Source of the DNA: Costus lasius
Lineage: Eukaryota; Streptophyta; Magnoliopsida; Zingiberales; Costaceae
Assembly (NCBI GenBank): GCA_027563935.2
Contig: JANVAS020000203.1
Coordinates: 744,001-808,000 of the forward strand
Direction: 5' to 3'
Length of the DNA stretch: 64,000 bases
Below, one piece after another: positions 10,461-21,802 of the stretch. Position numbers and translations under genes: made by a program. The first letter of the stretch is position 1. Each line of letters starts with the position of its first letter. The notes beneath the pieces are model-generated. The model made no database searches, was not told where the DNA came from, and saw only the letters and a list, made by a program, of their open reading frames with translations.

Positions 10461-11967
10461 TGATGACACCAAAATTTATAGTAAATTTCATGCCATTTTA
10501 TATATCTTTTCATGTCATATTTATGAACTTTTGCTTGTTTTAAGCATTATTTGTTAAATATCACGGAATCTACACAATTTCTTATTTTTCATGAATTTCA
10601 GGAAAAAAGTGCTATATTTTAATGGATTTTGAAGGATTCGAGCACAACAATGTATTCTAGACAACAAAACGAAGTCACACGTCAAATTTTAAGAGAATCA
10701 AAGCTTCATAGCAAATTACGGCACCCTCGTAATGGATTTTACGGTACCGTAATTACACCATAGAATTATGGTACAGCCGTAATTTGGGAAGATTTTGACC
10801 AGATAATTTCGTGAGATTACGGCACCGCCGTAACAATATTTATGGAGCCGTAATGCTAGATGATTTTCCACCCGAGAGATTTCATAGATTACGGCACTGC
10901 TGTAATGATCTTTACGGGCCGTATTTTGGTCCAGAAACATACAGAAGCAAATATGGCATGGCCGTAAACATTTTTATGGGCCGTAATCTTGACAAATACT
11001 TGACAGAGCCAAAATTATGGCACTGCCATAATATTCATTACGGTACCATAATTTCATTCAAAAACGTAATTTTTACGAGTCCGAATCTTGTACGGACCAT
11101 ATCATTTGATCCAGGAGTCCAAATTGAGATACAAAAGTTGCTATGAACTTGTCTTTAAGAGGATAAGAGACACGAAGTAAAAGCCCTAATATTTATCAAG
11201 TATCGAGGGAGCAATCGACAGAGAGGTGCTTAGGGTTTGGCCTCATGCTGAGAGGTGTAGAGACCACGTCAGGCCATGAAATTTACACCGAAGCTTCCTC
11301 TGGAGTAGGAGAGGACACACCAGAAGTTTCAGAGCATTTGGAGTCTGATCGAAGGAGAAATCAATAAAACAGCAGTGATAGCGCTGTTCAAAGGCAATTA
11401 CGATGCTGTAATTTCATTACAGCACTTGTTTTGTAACTTTTCTTCCTTTTTTTGATTTCTAATCCTCTGAAATTATGGTTTATTATAATCCTTTCACCAT
11501 GCAAGCTTAGATCTTTTTATGGGACATGAGGTGTAATCCCCTTGGTTTGTTAATGACTATAAAATATTAACTTTTGTCATTATAATTTTATTATTATAAT
11601 TTTACTTTTGTGATTGACTGTTCTTTGATTCTCCTTAGTTTTATTAATATCAGCATGTTTCAAAATTTTATGAAATAGACTGAGAAGTTGATTGTGAAAT
11701 TCGGAACCCTAGAAATCATTGAGTTTGAAACCTATCGTAAGAGATTAGGTAGTTCTTCAAATTCTAATTTTTAGTGATTTTATTGCTATGTTGAGTTTCT
11801 GATCATTTGGATTGAGTTAATGTGTTAGATGAAGATCCTGCACGAGAGTGAGGATCGGAACGTTGGAAAACCTTAAGTAAAACTTGTGATGAGTTTCAGG
11901 ATGCACGAGAGTGATCCTTGAGTTTCCACATGAGATGTTTGACTTAGAATTCGGATGGACGAGGGTG
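10461..11967 (+). repeat. 5' LTR of element A2, first part
   Basis: First 1507 bp of the A2 5' LTR, broken off by Copia-1 at 11968; it resumes at 21093. It aligns with the 3' LTR starting at 25789. Confidence 0.8.
10715..11062. repeat. TTACGG/CCGTAA palindrome array in the A2 5' LTR
   Basis: At least five palindrome pairs in about 350 bp, including the perfect 14-mer TTACGGTACCGTAA at 10739-10752. Some members read TTATGG...CCATAA, where both arms changed together (near 11016-11032). The same array is at 26040-26350 in the 3' LTR. Confidence 0.7.
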
Positions 11968-13654
11968 TTTTGGGGTATGCCCTTAAGGCTAATGTTTGAG
12001 GCCTTGGGATTATTGCAGTATCATGTATAAACTCTATGTTTATAAAGGCAATGGTTGTTATTCAGGTTGTTACATTATCTGCTGCAATGCGTATACTTCT
12101 GAATAATGTCTCAATGCTGTTCAGCTAGGCTGACATGCAGTATTGTCCTTAGTCGAGATATCTTGGTGAACATGAGACAGCCTTGATATGATTGAGACTA
12201 ATATGTGTTCTAATCTTATAGGATGCTTAGAGCATGGAATAAGATGTAGACTCATGGGTACATTGGATGTACTGGACAGACCCTACTAGGATATTCAATT
12301 GCTTGTCACAATGCGAATAATCCTTGTATGCAAACAAGTAGCATGTCTCCTCTAACTTGAGATCACTTGTGTTTCTAAATGATGATTGGCATTGTTTTGA
12401 GGTAGTTCAATATCATTTGAAACATAATGATTATAGACTATTTTGGATAATGAGCATGAGTCATGTTAGGGCACTAGTGATAGATATAGGATTGCCGTCT
12501 CCTTGTTTTAGGAGTGTGATGTTCTGAAGGGGCCCCCTGGATGAGATGGTTGAGAAAGTGTGTGGCCATACCCAGATGACTATGTTCATCTGATCTGATC
12601 ACTCTCATCATATTGGAGTTACAGGCTTGACACGCTTGTCCAATAAGAACATCCAGTGGCAAAGGAAACATGTATGCCTAGTGAAGTGGATTCACACTTG
12701 TGCTGTTGTTTGGGTGTAGTCTTGGAAGACTCTTTCCTTTATATCCGGAGACAGTGATGTGTTGCTAGATACCCCTCACTGATCGTGATAACGCGAATTA
12801 TCGTTACCGACATTTGAAGGAAACCCTTAGGGTCGCACAATTTGATGATATGGCTTACTTAAGTCAGATCGTGTGGACTGAATTGTTTTGGTTCAGTTTA
12901 AAGGGATTTAAACTCTGATTGTAAGTGAGATCAGGTCTGATCATGTTTGATTGATCAGGGTTTGAGATCGGTAAGCTTCGATCGAGGGTGTTGATGCTAG
13001 ATCGGTGAGATCAAGAACATCAAGAGATGAATGGTTAGATCTTGAACCATTTGGTTCAATGAGATCTAGACCATGGCTTGGGCTGATTTGATTTGGTTTT
13101 TGAACCAAATGCAATTGGATCGAATTGGTTGAACCGGTTCACATGAGTGAACGCATGGTTCAAAGCTTTAGGCATTTTGGTCGGTTTTGATGTCGTGGGC
13201 GCATGGCTACATGTCTTTCTAATTTTGGAAAGTCATAAACGCCACTTCCCTCAACGCCTCAACACCTCAACGCTCGCTTCTTCCTCTTGACGCCCCCTCT
13301 CTCTTGTAGAGAAGGTCTTCACGCCTTGAAGAGGATTCGGCCAAGCTAGAGCTCTCATCCTGTTCCCTTCCATTCGACAAGGACACTTTGAAGAGCTTTG
13401 CTAGCACAAAGGATTCAAAGGAGCAAGTCATCTTCACCTTGTGTGCGTCACTTTTGGAGAAGAAGCACACGCATCTTTCTCTTCCAAGTCGCCATCTAAG
13501 CAATGGCAATGGTATGAATCCTTTTCATCCATATAAGGCATTGAAAGTTGATCATATGATATATATAAATCGATCTATGAAACCCTAACTTCCCTTGCGA
13601 GAATTTTATATGCGCCCCCTTTGGGTTTCGCCCCCCTTTAGAAAGGGACTTTCA
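11968..13654 (+). repeat. 5' LTR of Copia-1
   Basis: 1687 bp; the family consensus start TGTTGGGG has decayed to TTTTGGGG, and it ends CTTTCA. A candidate TATA box, TTTATAT at 12738-12744, sits in a stretch kept in all Copia LTRs of the window. A candidate splice donor GT is at 13512-13513. The antisense frame at 12474-12671 recurs in all related LTRs and is treated as LTR sequence. Confidence 0.88.
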
Positions 13655-13656
13655 AT

Positions 13657-13668
13657 TGGTATCAGAGC
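13657..13668 (+). other. Primer-binding site, initiator tRNA-Met (Copia-1)
   Basis: TGGTATCAGAGC two bases after the LTR end, complementary to the 3' end of plant initiator tRNA-Met, as is usual for Copia elements. Confidence 0.9.
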
Positions 13669-15460
13669 ATAGGTTTTATGTATGTTCATATGATTGCTTT
13701 GTGATCCATGTTAGCGCTTAAGTATAGTTCTATTTGTAAGTTTTCATTAAGTTTGCGCATGTTAACTTAGATGAAGCTTTCTTACAATGTTGCGCATGTT
13801 GAAAGTTGTTTTTACCTAAAAACTTAACATCTTGCGTGCATCCATCTAGATCTATAAAGCGACTACTGTAAAACCTTAGACGGGTTATTAGGGTTGAAGT
13901 CATCCTCTAGTTAAGATCCAAATAGTCTGATCAGACCATCTGACAGCCTAGATGGGTCGACCAGATGGCACCTGTGCGCAAGCACGAGGTGGCTATAGGT
14001 CGACTGCAGACAGGCGTGTAGCGATGTCTGGTTGAGACACCAAGTGAACGCTCTTGAGTTAGGCCCGGGGTCACACCCGCTTGCCATAACTCATGAAGGT
14101 TGTTCAGCCCTTAGCGCATGCATGGTTGACCATTAGGTCAACTCAAGTCAGTTAGGACTTGGTGCATGCAAAGGCAGTGGATCGGACTAGACATGATGAG
14201 TGGATCCCTATTAATGTACCGTTGTAAGGTAGTAGGGCACATAAGGAAAATAAAATTAATCCCAATGGGTTTTTTGAAACTTTTATTTCCTTATTATTGG
14301 ATCACATGTTGATAGTATACCATGATGAGTGTTTATTTAATCTTATGTGGGCTGCCCAAATTTAATGTGTGCTGTGCTGGGGCCTGCGTGCCTGGATTAA
14401 TGGTAAATTATTTTTTTATTGTGATCTGCGCATCACATTTTAATTAATTCATACAATGTAATTGACCTGCGTGTCAATCTTGTCTAGATAGATTAAATTG
14501 TATTTTAATCAGACAAGAGCACAGAGCACACATGGCAGAGGCGCATGCAGCTTGAGGCTTGACCAGGTGGAAGGTCTAGAGTTCGACTCTAGGACAGGCG
14601 CATTTACCTGGTGGGCGCACCTGAGCCTCAGTGGGCGCTTGGACCCTGGGTTGGGCCAGATGAGATGCAAATGACCCATGAAGAGCTCAAGTGAAGACTT
14701 AAGTTAAATTAAGGTCTTACTTAGGCTTAATGGGCGTTTACCACATATGATCATCATGCTTTCATTTATTATTGTTTCAATAATTAGAATTGCATGAATT
14801 AATCTTCTGCTATCACCATAGGGTTTGCATGATAGTTAAGAAGATAAAAGACCATTAAAATCCAACGTTAAATATCAAGCACGTAAGCCTTCTGACGCGA
14901 AACCTCACTGTTCTGACTATCGTTGGGGCCGTGTTGTACCCACTCAGTGGGCACGCCCATCTATCTTCAGACGGTGTGCGATTACACCTGCGTGTTACAG
15001 AGAAGGGATTTATCGCTTCTCGTTGCTCAGCATAGCACGTGGTGGTCCAGGGAGTAGGTCGGGTTAGCTTGACCATGTAGGCTACATATGTGGCGCATAT
15101 GGTAGCTATATGGAGGCAGCCATCTGTGGGATCAGAGACTGTGTTGTACCAACTCAGTTGGCACAGTCTGCTGGATTGCCCAGATGAAGGGGAATCGCAC
15201 GGGTTGGCGATTGGCAGGTATTGCCTACCAGAGACTAGTGCTTGTACTCTCTGTGCATCTTATCTCGCCTGAGCGGGACGCGGAGACCAAGTATGAAATC
15301 TGGATCCCATCTCACTAAACGAGTGTTACTCTTTCGGACTGTTTAATGGATTTTTCAGTCAGATAAAATAGTGAGAAAATAATCATTCTTAAGTCCTGGA
15401 TTGATTCTAAACATTGATACTGACCTTGCTGTTCTTGCATTGTTGTAGATTTCTGCAGCA
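13669..15460 (+). other. Copia-1 leader
   Basis: About 1.8 kb of non-coding leader between primer site and gag. It holds a T-arm-like hairpin (14573-14595), two related hairpins (14939-14951 and 15149-15161) and an intron-like 3' end: TACTGAC, a T-rich run, then TTGTAG ending at 15448. Short frames here, such as 14855-15076 and 15090-15272, are seen in sister leaders too but have no known domain. Confidence 0.7.
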
Positions 15461-18400
15461 ATGAACACCACGAATTTCAATGTGCGATCCCTACTGGAAA
15501 GGGAGAAGTTTGCTGGACCAAACTTCTCAGACTGGTACGGACACCTTAAGATTGTTCTTAAGGCAGAGAGGAAGCTGTATGTCCTCGAGACGGCTATACC
15601 GCCTCAACCCGCTACGAACGCCGCAAGGGTGGTTCGCGATGCTTATGAAAAGCATGTCAATGATAGCATTGATGTCGCTTGCCTGATGCTTGCGTCTATG
15701 ACGCCTGATGCTTGCGTCTATGACGCCAGAGCTGCAGCGTCAGCATGAGGATCTATATGCTATAGAAATTATAGCAAACCTCAAGATGCTGTATGCTGCA
15801 CAGGCTAGGACTGAACGCTATAATTTGACTAAGCTTTTCTTTCATAGCAAACTGGCTGAAGGGAGTCCAGTGGGAGCTCACGTACTCAAGATGATTGGGT
15901 ACAAGGAGGCTCTAGAGAAGCTGGGACATACCATCAATCAGGAGCTTGCTGTAGATATAATCCTGCAGTCTCTTCCGGCTACTTACGATCCGTTCATCAT
16001 TAATTTTAATATGAACAAGATCGATTGTACCCCGGCAGAGTTGCTGAACATGCTCTTGACTACAGAGTTGACTCTAAAGGGAAAGCCTTCATCCTCTGTC
16101 TTGATGGTTCCTTCAAGGAACAAGAAGAAAGGGAAGAAGGGCAAAGCCCCTGTCAAGAACTACAACAAGGCTCTGAAACAAAAGGTTAAGCGGTCGAAGG
16201 AATACAGATGTTTCCACTGTGGCCAGCTGGGTCACTGGAAAAAGGACTGTAAAGCGCTCCAAGGAGACAAGAAGGGAAGCAATCCTTTTGCTTCTGGCTC
16301 AGGTATTTTTGTGACTGAAGTCATGGTATCTTCTTCTTCTATTTCATGGGTGTTGGACACTGCATGTGGAGTTCACATTTGTTCTAATGTACAGGAACTC
16401 AAGAGAAGAAGACAGGTGGGACAGCATGAGGTGGACCTACGAGTTGGAAACGGGGCACGGGTTGCTGCTGTTGCTGTAGGAGTTTATTACATCTCATTAC
16501 CATCTGGACTTGTATTGGAACTGGACAATTGTTATTTTGTACCATGCATAACGAAAAATATTATCTCTATTCATGCTCTTGTCAGGAAAGGGTTTTCCTT
16601 TGAATGCAAGATTTCAAAGTGTTATCTTTCTTTTGATAATATTGTTTATGCTACTAGATCGATTAACAATGGGTTATTCATGTTGGACATGGAATGTTCT
16701 ATACAAAATATTGATATTAAGAAAGCCAAGTTTGCTGATGATAGCACCTTGCTATGGCATAGTCGTTTAGGCCATATTAACAAGAAACGCATTAAGCGGT
16801 TGCATGATCATAGACTGCTGGGATCATTCTCCTGTGAGGAGCTTGATACATGCAAAGCTTGTTTAATGGGTAAAATGACGAAGGCCCCTTTTTCTAACAA
16901 AGGTCAAAGGGCTTCAGGTTTACTTGACCTCATTCACAGTGATGTGTGTGGGCCTTTTAGTAAACATGCCAGAGGTGGCTATTCATACTTCATTACCTTT
17001 ACTGATGATTTCAGTAGGTATGGTTATGTCTATCTTATGAGACATAAAAGTGAATCTTTTGACAAGTTCAAAGAGTTCAAAAATGAAGTACAGAATCAGT
17101 TAAGCCGAAATATCAAAGCACTTCGCTCAGATCGAGGTGGAGAATACTTGAGTCATGAGTTTACTGACTATCTGAAGGAGTGTGGGATTATCTCACAGCT
17201 CACTCCACCAGGAACACCGCAATGGAATGGTGTGTCCGAGAGGAGAAATAGAACCTTACTTGATATGGTTCGTTCTATGATGAGTCAGGCTACTCTACCT
17301 TACTCCTTTTGGGGATTTGCACTGGAAACAGCTGCAAAGGTACTAAACTGAGTGCCATCCAAGGCAGTTTCAAAGACTCCATATGAGTTATGGTATGGGA
17401 AATAGCCGAGCTTGACATTTATTAAGATCTGGGGTTGCGAGGCTTATGTCAAAAAGTTCACCTCTGGGAAACTGGAGAGCAGATCTGAGAAATGTATCTT
17501 TGTCGGTTACCCTAAGGAAACTAAGGGTTATTATTTCTACGATCCCAAAGAGAACAAAGTTTTTGTTGCTCGGACGGCTATTTTTCTTGAGAAGGAATTT
17601 CTTCTGCAAGAGGACAGTGGGAGAGAAATAAAGCTGGATGAGAATCCAGAAGAAGGACAAAGTAGTCAAGCACAGTTGGATGTGCATGAGCCAGTAGAAC
17701 AGGTTATTGAACAACCTGAGGCTCAGATATCACAGGAACCGCATAGATCGGGAAGGATCCGTCGACAGCCTGAGCGCTATGACGGAGTCTACATCATTGA
17801 TGATGAACCCCTCGCTTATGCGGATGCGGTCAGTGGACCGGAATCAGCGAGATGGCTTGAAGCTATGCGAGCCGAGATGGACTCCATGTCAGATAACCAA
17901 GTCTGGGATTTGGTTGATCCGCCTCCGGGAGTAATCCCTATAGGCTGTAAATGGATCTTCAAAAAGAAGATTGACATGGATGGTAACGTGGTTACCTATA
18001 AAGGCAGGCTAGTTGCGAAAGGTTTCAAACAAATCTACGGGATAGATTATGATGAAACTTTCTCTCCTGTAGCTATGTTCAAGTCTATTCGGATTATTCT
18101 TGCGATAGCAGCATATTATGATTATGAGATCTGGCAAATGGATGTGAAGACCGCTTTCCTTATTGGAAAACTAGACGAGGATGTGTATATGACACAACCT
18201 GAAGGTTTCATCAATCCATCAGATCGTCATAAAAATATGCAAGTTAAAGAAGTCCATTTATGGACTTAAGCAAGCATCAAGAAGCTGGAATATTCATTTT
18301 GATGAATCAATCTGTGAGTTTGGTTTCATCAAGAATGAAGATGACCCGTGTGTATATAAGAGGTTTAGTGGGAGCGTGATAACTTTCCTAGTCCTCTACG

Positions 18401-19380
18401 TCGATGATATCTTAATCATTGGAAACGATATTCCTGAACTACATGCTGTCAAGGCATGGTTAAGAAAATATTTCCAGATGAAAGATTTGGGAGAAGCAGC
18501 CTATGTATTAGGTGTGAAGATCTACAGAGATAGATCTAAGAGGCTTCTCGGGCTGTGCCAGAGTACTTACATCGATAAAGTCCTGGAGAGATTTCATTTA
18601 GAAAATTCTAAAAGAGGATATCTTCCAGTCAGACATGGTCTGAATCTTTCAAAGAGTCAATGTCCACAAACACGGACTGAGAAAGATGAAATGGACAATA
18701 TGCCTTATGCTTCGGCTATTGGGTCCATTATGTATGCGATGTTGTGTACTCGCCCAGACGTCGCTTACGGGTTAAGCGTGACCAGTCGATTCCAAAGTAA
18801 TCCAGGTCAGGCACACTGGATTGCAGTCAAGAACATTTTGAAATATATTCGGAGGACCAAAGATATGTTTTTGATTTATGGAGGTCAGGAAGAACTCAGT
18901 ATTGAAGGATATACTGACGCTTCGTTCCAATCTGACCAGGATGATTTCCGATCGCAATCAGGCTATGTTTTTAACTTGAATGGAGGAGCAGTGGTGTGGA
19001 AAAGTTTCAAATAGTCAATTGTTGCTGATTCCACAACAGAAGCCGAGTATGTTGCAGCCTCGGAAGCATCCAAGGAGGCAGTCTGGATTCGTAAGTTCGT
19101 TCAGGAACTTGGTGTTGTTCCTTCGAGTGCAGATCCATTGGTTATCTTCTGTGATAACACTGGAGCTATAGCTCAAGCAAAGGAACCACGGTCACACCAG
19201 AAGTCCAAGCACATACAGAGAAGGTTTCACTTGATCCGGGAGATCATTGATCGTGGCGAGATCAAAGTCTGCAAGGTTCATACAGACGACAATCTGGCTG
19301 ACCCGCTTACAAAACCTCTGGCGCAGCAGAAGCATGAGAAGCACTGTAATAATATGGGTTTGAGATTTCTCAACCATTAG
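15461..19380 (+). pseudogene. Copia-1 gag-pol polyprotein, broken
   Basis: All Copia domains are recognisable in order: Gag, CCHC knuckle CFHCGQLGHWKKDC, protease VLDTACG, integrase (HHCC then D,D,E), RT with YVDD and RNase H. Lesions seen by comparison with Copia-2: the family start ATG has become ACG, while an ATG four codons upstream at 15461 replaces it in frame; a 22-bp tandem duplication (15682-15725) shifts frame; TGA at 17349-17351; TAG at 17403-17405; an extra A near 18230 shifts frame; TAG at 19012-19014. Without these it matches the about 1290-codon length of Copia-2. No intact polyprotein can be made. Confidence 0.9.
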
Positions 19381-19390
19381 ATTAAGTGCA

Positions 19391-19399
19391 AGTGGGAGA
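19391..19399 (+). other. Polypurine tract of Copia-1
   Basis: AGTGGGAGA directly before the 3' LTR, identical to the tract of the sister elements. Confidence 0.85.
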
Positions 19400-19400
19400 T

Positions 19401-21087
19401 TGTTGGGGTATGCCCTTAAGGCTAATGTTTGAGGCCTTGGGATTATTGCAGTATCATGTATAAACTCTATGTTTATAAAGGCAATGGTTGTTATTCAGGT
19501 TGTTACATTATCTGCTGCAATGCGTATACTTCTGAATAATGTCTCAATGCTGTTCAGCTAGGCTGACATGCAGTATTGTCCTTAGTCGAGATATCTTGGT
19601 GAACATGAGACAGCCTTGATATGATTGAGACTAATATGTGTTCTAATCTTATAGGATGCTTAGAGCATGGAATAAGATATAGACTCATGGGTACATTGGA
19701 TGTACTGGACAGACCCTACTAGGATATTCAATTGCTTGTCACAATGCGAATAATCCTTGTATGCAAACAAGTAGCATGTCTCCTCTGACTTGAGATCACT
19801 TGTGTTTCTAAATGATGATTGGCATTGTTTTGAGGTAGTTCAATATCATTTGAAACATAATGATTATAGACTATTTTGGATAATGAGCATGAGTCATGTT
19901 AGGGCACTAGTGATAGATATAGGATTGCCGTCTCCTTGTTTTAGGAGTGTGATGTTCTGAAGGGACCCCCTGGATGAGATGGTTGAGAAAGTGTATGGCC
20001 ATACCCAGATGACTATGTTCATCTGATCTGATCACTCTCATCATATTGGAGTTACAGGCTTGACAAGCTTGTCCAATAAGAACATCCAGTGGCAAAGGAA
20101 ACATGTATGCCTAGTGAAGTGGATTCACACTTGTGCTGTTGTTTGGGTGTAGTCTTGGAAGACTCTTTCCTTTATATCGGGAGACTGTGATGTGTTGCTA
20201 GATACCCCTCACTGATCGTGATAACGCCAGTTATCGTTACCGACATTTGAAGGAAACCCTTAGGGTCGCACAATTTGATGATATGGCTTACTTAAGTCAG
20301 ATCGTGTGGACTGAATTGTTTTGGTTCAGTTTAAAGGGATTTAAACTCTGATTGTAAGTGAGATCAGGTCTGATCATGTTTGATTGATCAGGGTTTGAGA
20401 TCGGTAAGCTTTGATCGAGGGTGTTGATGCTAGATCGGTGAGATCAAGAACATCAAGAGATGAATGGTTAGATCTTGAACCATTTGGTTCAATGAGATCT
20501 AGACCATGGCTTGGGCTGATTTGATTTGGTTTTTGAACCAAATGCAATTGGATCGAATTGGTTGAACCGGTTCACATGAGTGAACGCATGGTTCAAAGTT
20601 TTAGGCGTTTTGGTCGGTTTTGATGTCGTGGGCGCATGGCTACATGTCTTTCTAATTTTGGAAAGTCATAAACGCCACTTCCCTCAACGCCTCAACGCCT
20701 CAACGCTCGCTTCTTCCTCTTGACGCCCCCTCTCTCTTGTAGAGAAGGTCTTCACGCCTTGAAGAGGATTCGGCCAAGCTAGAGCTCTCATCCTATTCCC
20801 TTCCATTCGACAAGGACACTTTGAAGAGCTTTGCTAGCACAAAGGATTCAAAGGAGCAAGTCATCTTCACCTTGTGTGCGTCACTTTTGGAGAAGAAGCA
20901 CACGCATCTTTATCTTCCAAGTCGCCATCTAAGCAATGGCAATGGTATGAATCCTTTTCATCCATATAAGGCATTGAAAGTTGATCATATGATATATATA
21001 AATCGATCTATGAAACCCTAACTTCCCTTGCGAAAATTTTATATGCGCCCCCTTTGGGTTTCGCCCCCCTTTAGAAAGGGACTTTCA
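19401..21087 (+). repeat. 3' LTR of Copia-1
   Basis: 1687 bp, TGTTGGGG to CTTTCA, the same length as the 5' copy with about 18 differences and no indel noticed by eye. It is followed by the duplicated target gagtg. Confidence 0.9.
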
Positions 21088-21092
21088 GAGTG

Positions 21093-21529
21093 ATCATTGA
21101 GTTCTTTGTTCAATGATTTACTTATTTTCAGCATTGGATAGATCTTGCATGAGATTGAGGATTGGTCCTTTGTATGATTGTCTACGCGAGAGCGAGATGA
21201 TCTTTTAATGAAGTAAATTAAATGTTTATCATAATGAAATTTGACTGACAACCTTTATTTCCTTCTAGTCATTAGAATCAAGGTGGATGAACCCCTAGTC
21301 CCAGTTTTCTTCTCTGATATTTTCCCGTGCACTTTTCGACCGTTTGCTACATCATCTTCAGTTTGCTTAGATAGTGAGAAAATGATTATTTGGTAGTTAA
21401 CACGTAGGTCTTTGTGGTTCGATATTTTTATTACTTCGAAGTATCCGTGCACTTGCGGACACAACAAGTTTTTGGCGCCGTTGCCGAGGATTAGTCCAAG
21501 GAACACGCCAAACAACTTGGTGTACAACA
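21093..21529 (+). repeat. 5' LTR of element A2, second part with 63-bp extension
   Basis: The LTR resumes after Copia-1. The end used by A1 (ACAACA) is at 21466. A further 63 bases follow (21467-21529) that begin with a primer-site copy, TGGCGCCGTTGCCGAGGA at 21473-21490, and end in another ACAACA. The 3' LTR carries the same extension at 27621-27683, so the extended form is what was copied and integrated. Confidence 0.75.
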
Positions 21530-21535
21530 AGTTTT

Positions 21536-21553
21536 TGGCGCCTTTGCTGGGGA
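21536..21553 (+). other. Primer-binding site used by element A2, tRNA-Asp type
   Basis: TGGCGCCTTTGCTGGGGA, six bases after the extended LTR end. It has two differences from the tRNA-Asp complement, so it is slightly worse than the copy inside the LTR. Confidence 0.7.
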
Positions 21554-21802
21554 CCTTAGTTTTGTTAATATCAAAATTGTTGTTAGTATTGCTATACTAG
21601 GTTTTATTTGTTTTAGATTTAACTTTATTTTCTATTTTTGCAGGTTTTGGATTTTCATAGTTGTGACATAACTGAGAATTTCTGAAATTTGTGAATTTAC
21701 TTGTGTTTTAGATTTTCTATTTTTGTTATATATTTTGAAAAAAAAAACAATTTGATTGATTGGTGTTGGATTATCTTTCTGTTCTTGATAGATTTGATAA
21801 AT

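Larger units (their letters stand above)
11968..21087 (+). mobile_element. Copia-1, full-length but inactivated Ty1/copia element
   Basis: A 9120-bp element with two LTRs of exactly 1687 bp, an initiator-Met primer site, a 1.8-kb leader, a damaged gag-pol region and a polypurine tract. It lies in the A2 5' LTR with target duplication gggtg (11963-11967) and gagtg (21088-21092), differing by one base. By eye the two LTRs differ at about 18 positions (near 1 per cent), pointing to a fairly recent insertion. Confidence 0.9.

Noticed and set aside
10225..11146. Frames at 10225-10557 and 10811-11146
   Set aside because: The first crosses the B1/A2 insertion junction; the second translates the palindrome array.
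12474..12671. Antisense 65-68 codon frame recurring in every Copia LTR (also 19907, 30736, 38159, 42037, 60092)
   Set aside because: It recurs because the LTRs are copies of each other. It has no domain, shifts length between copies and lies antisense in a non-coding repeat.
14855..15272. Leader frames conserved among Copia-1, -2 and -3
   Set aside because: The leaders are recent copies, so shared frames are expected. They have no domain and would be removed if the proposed intron is real.
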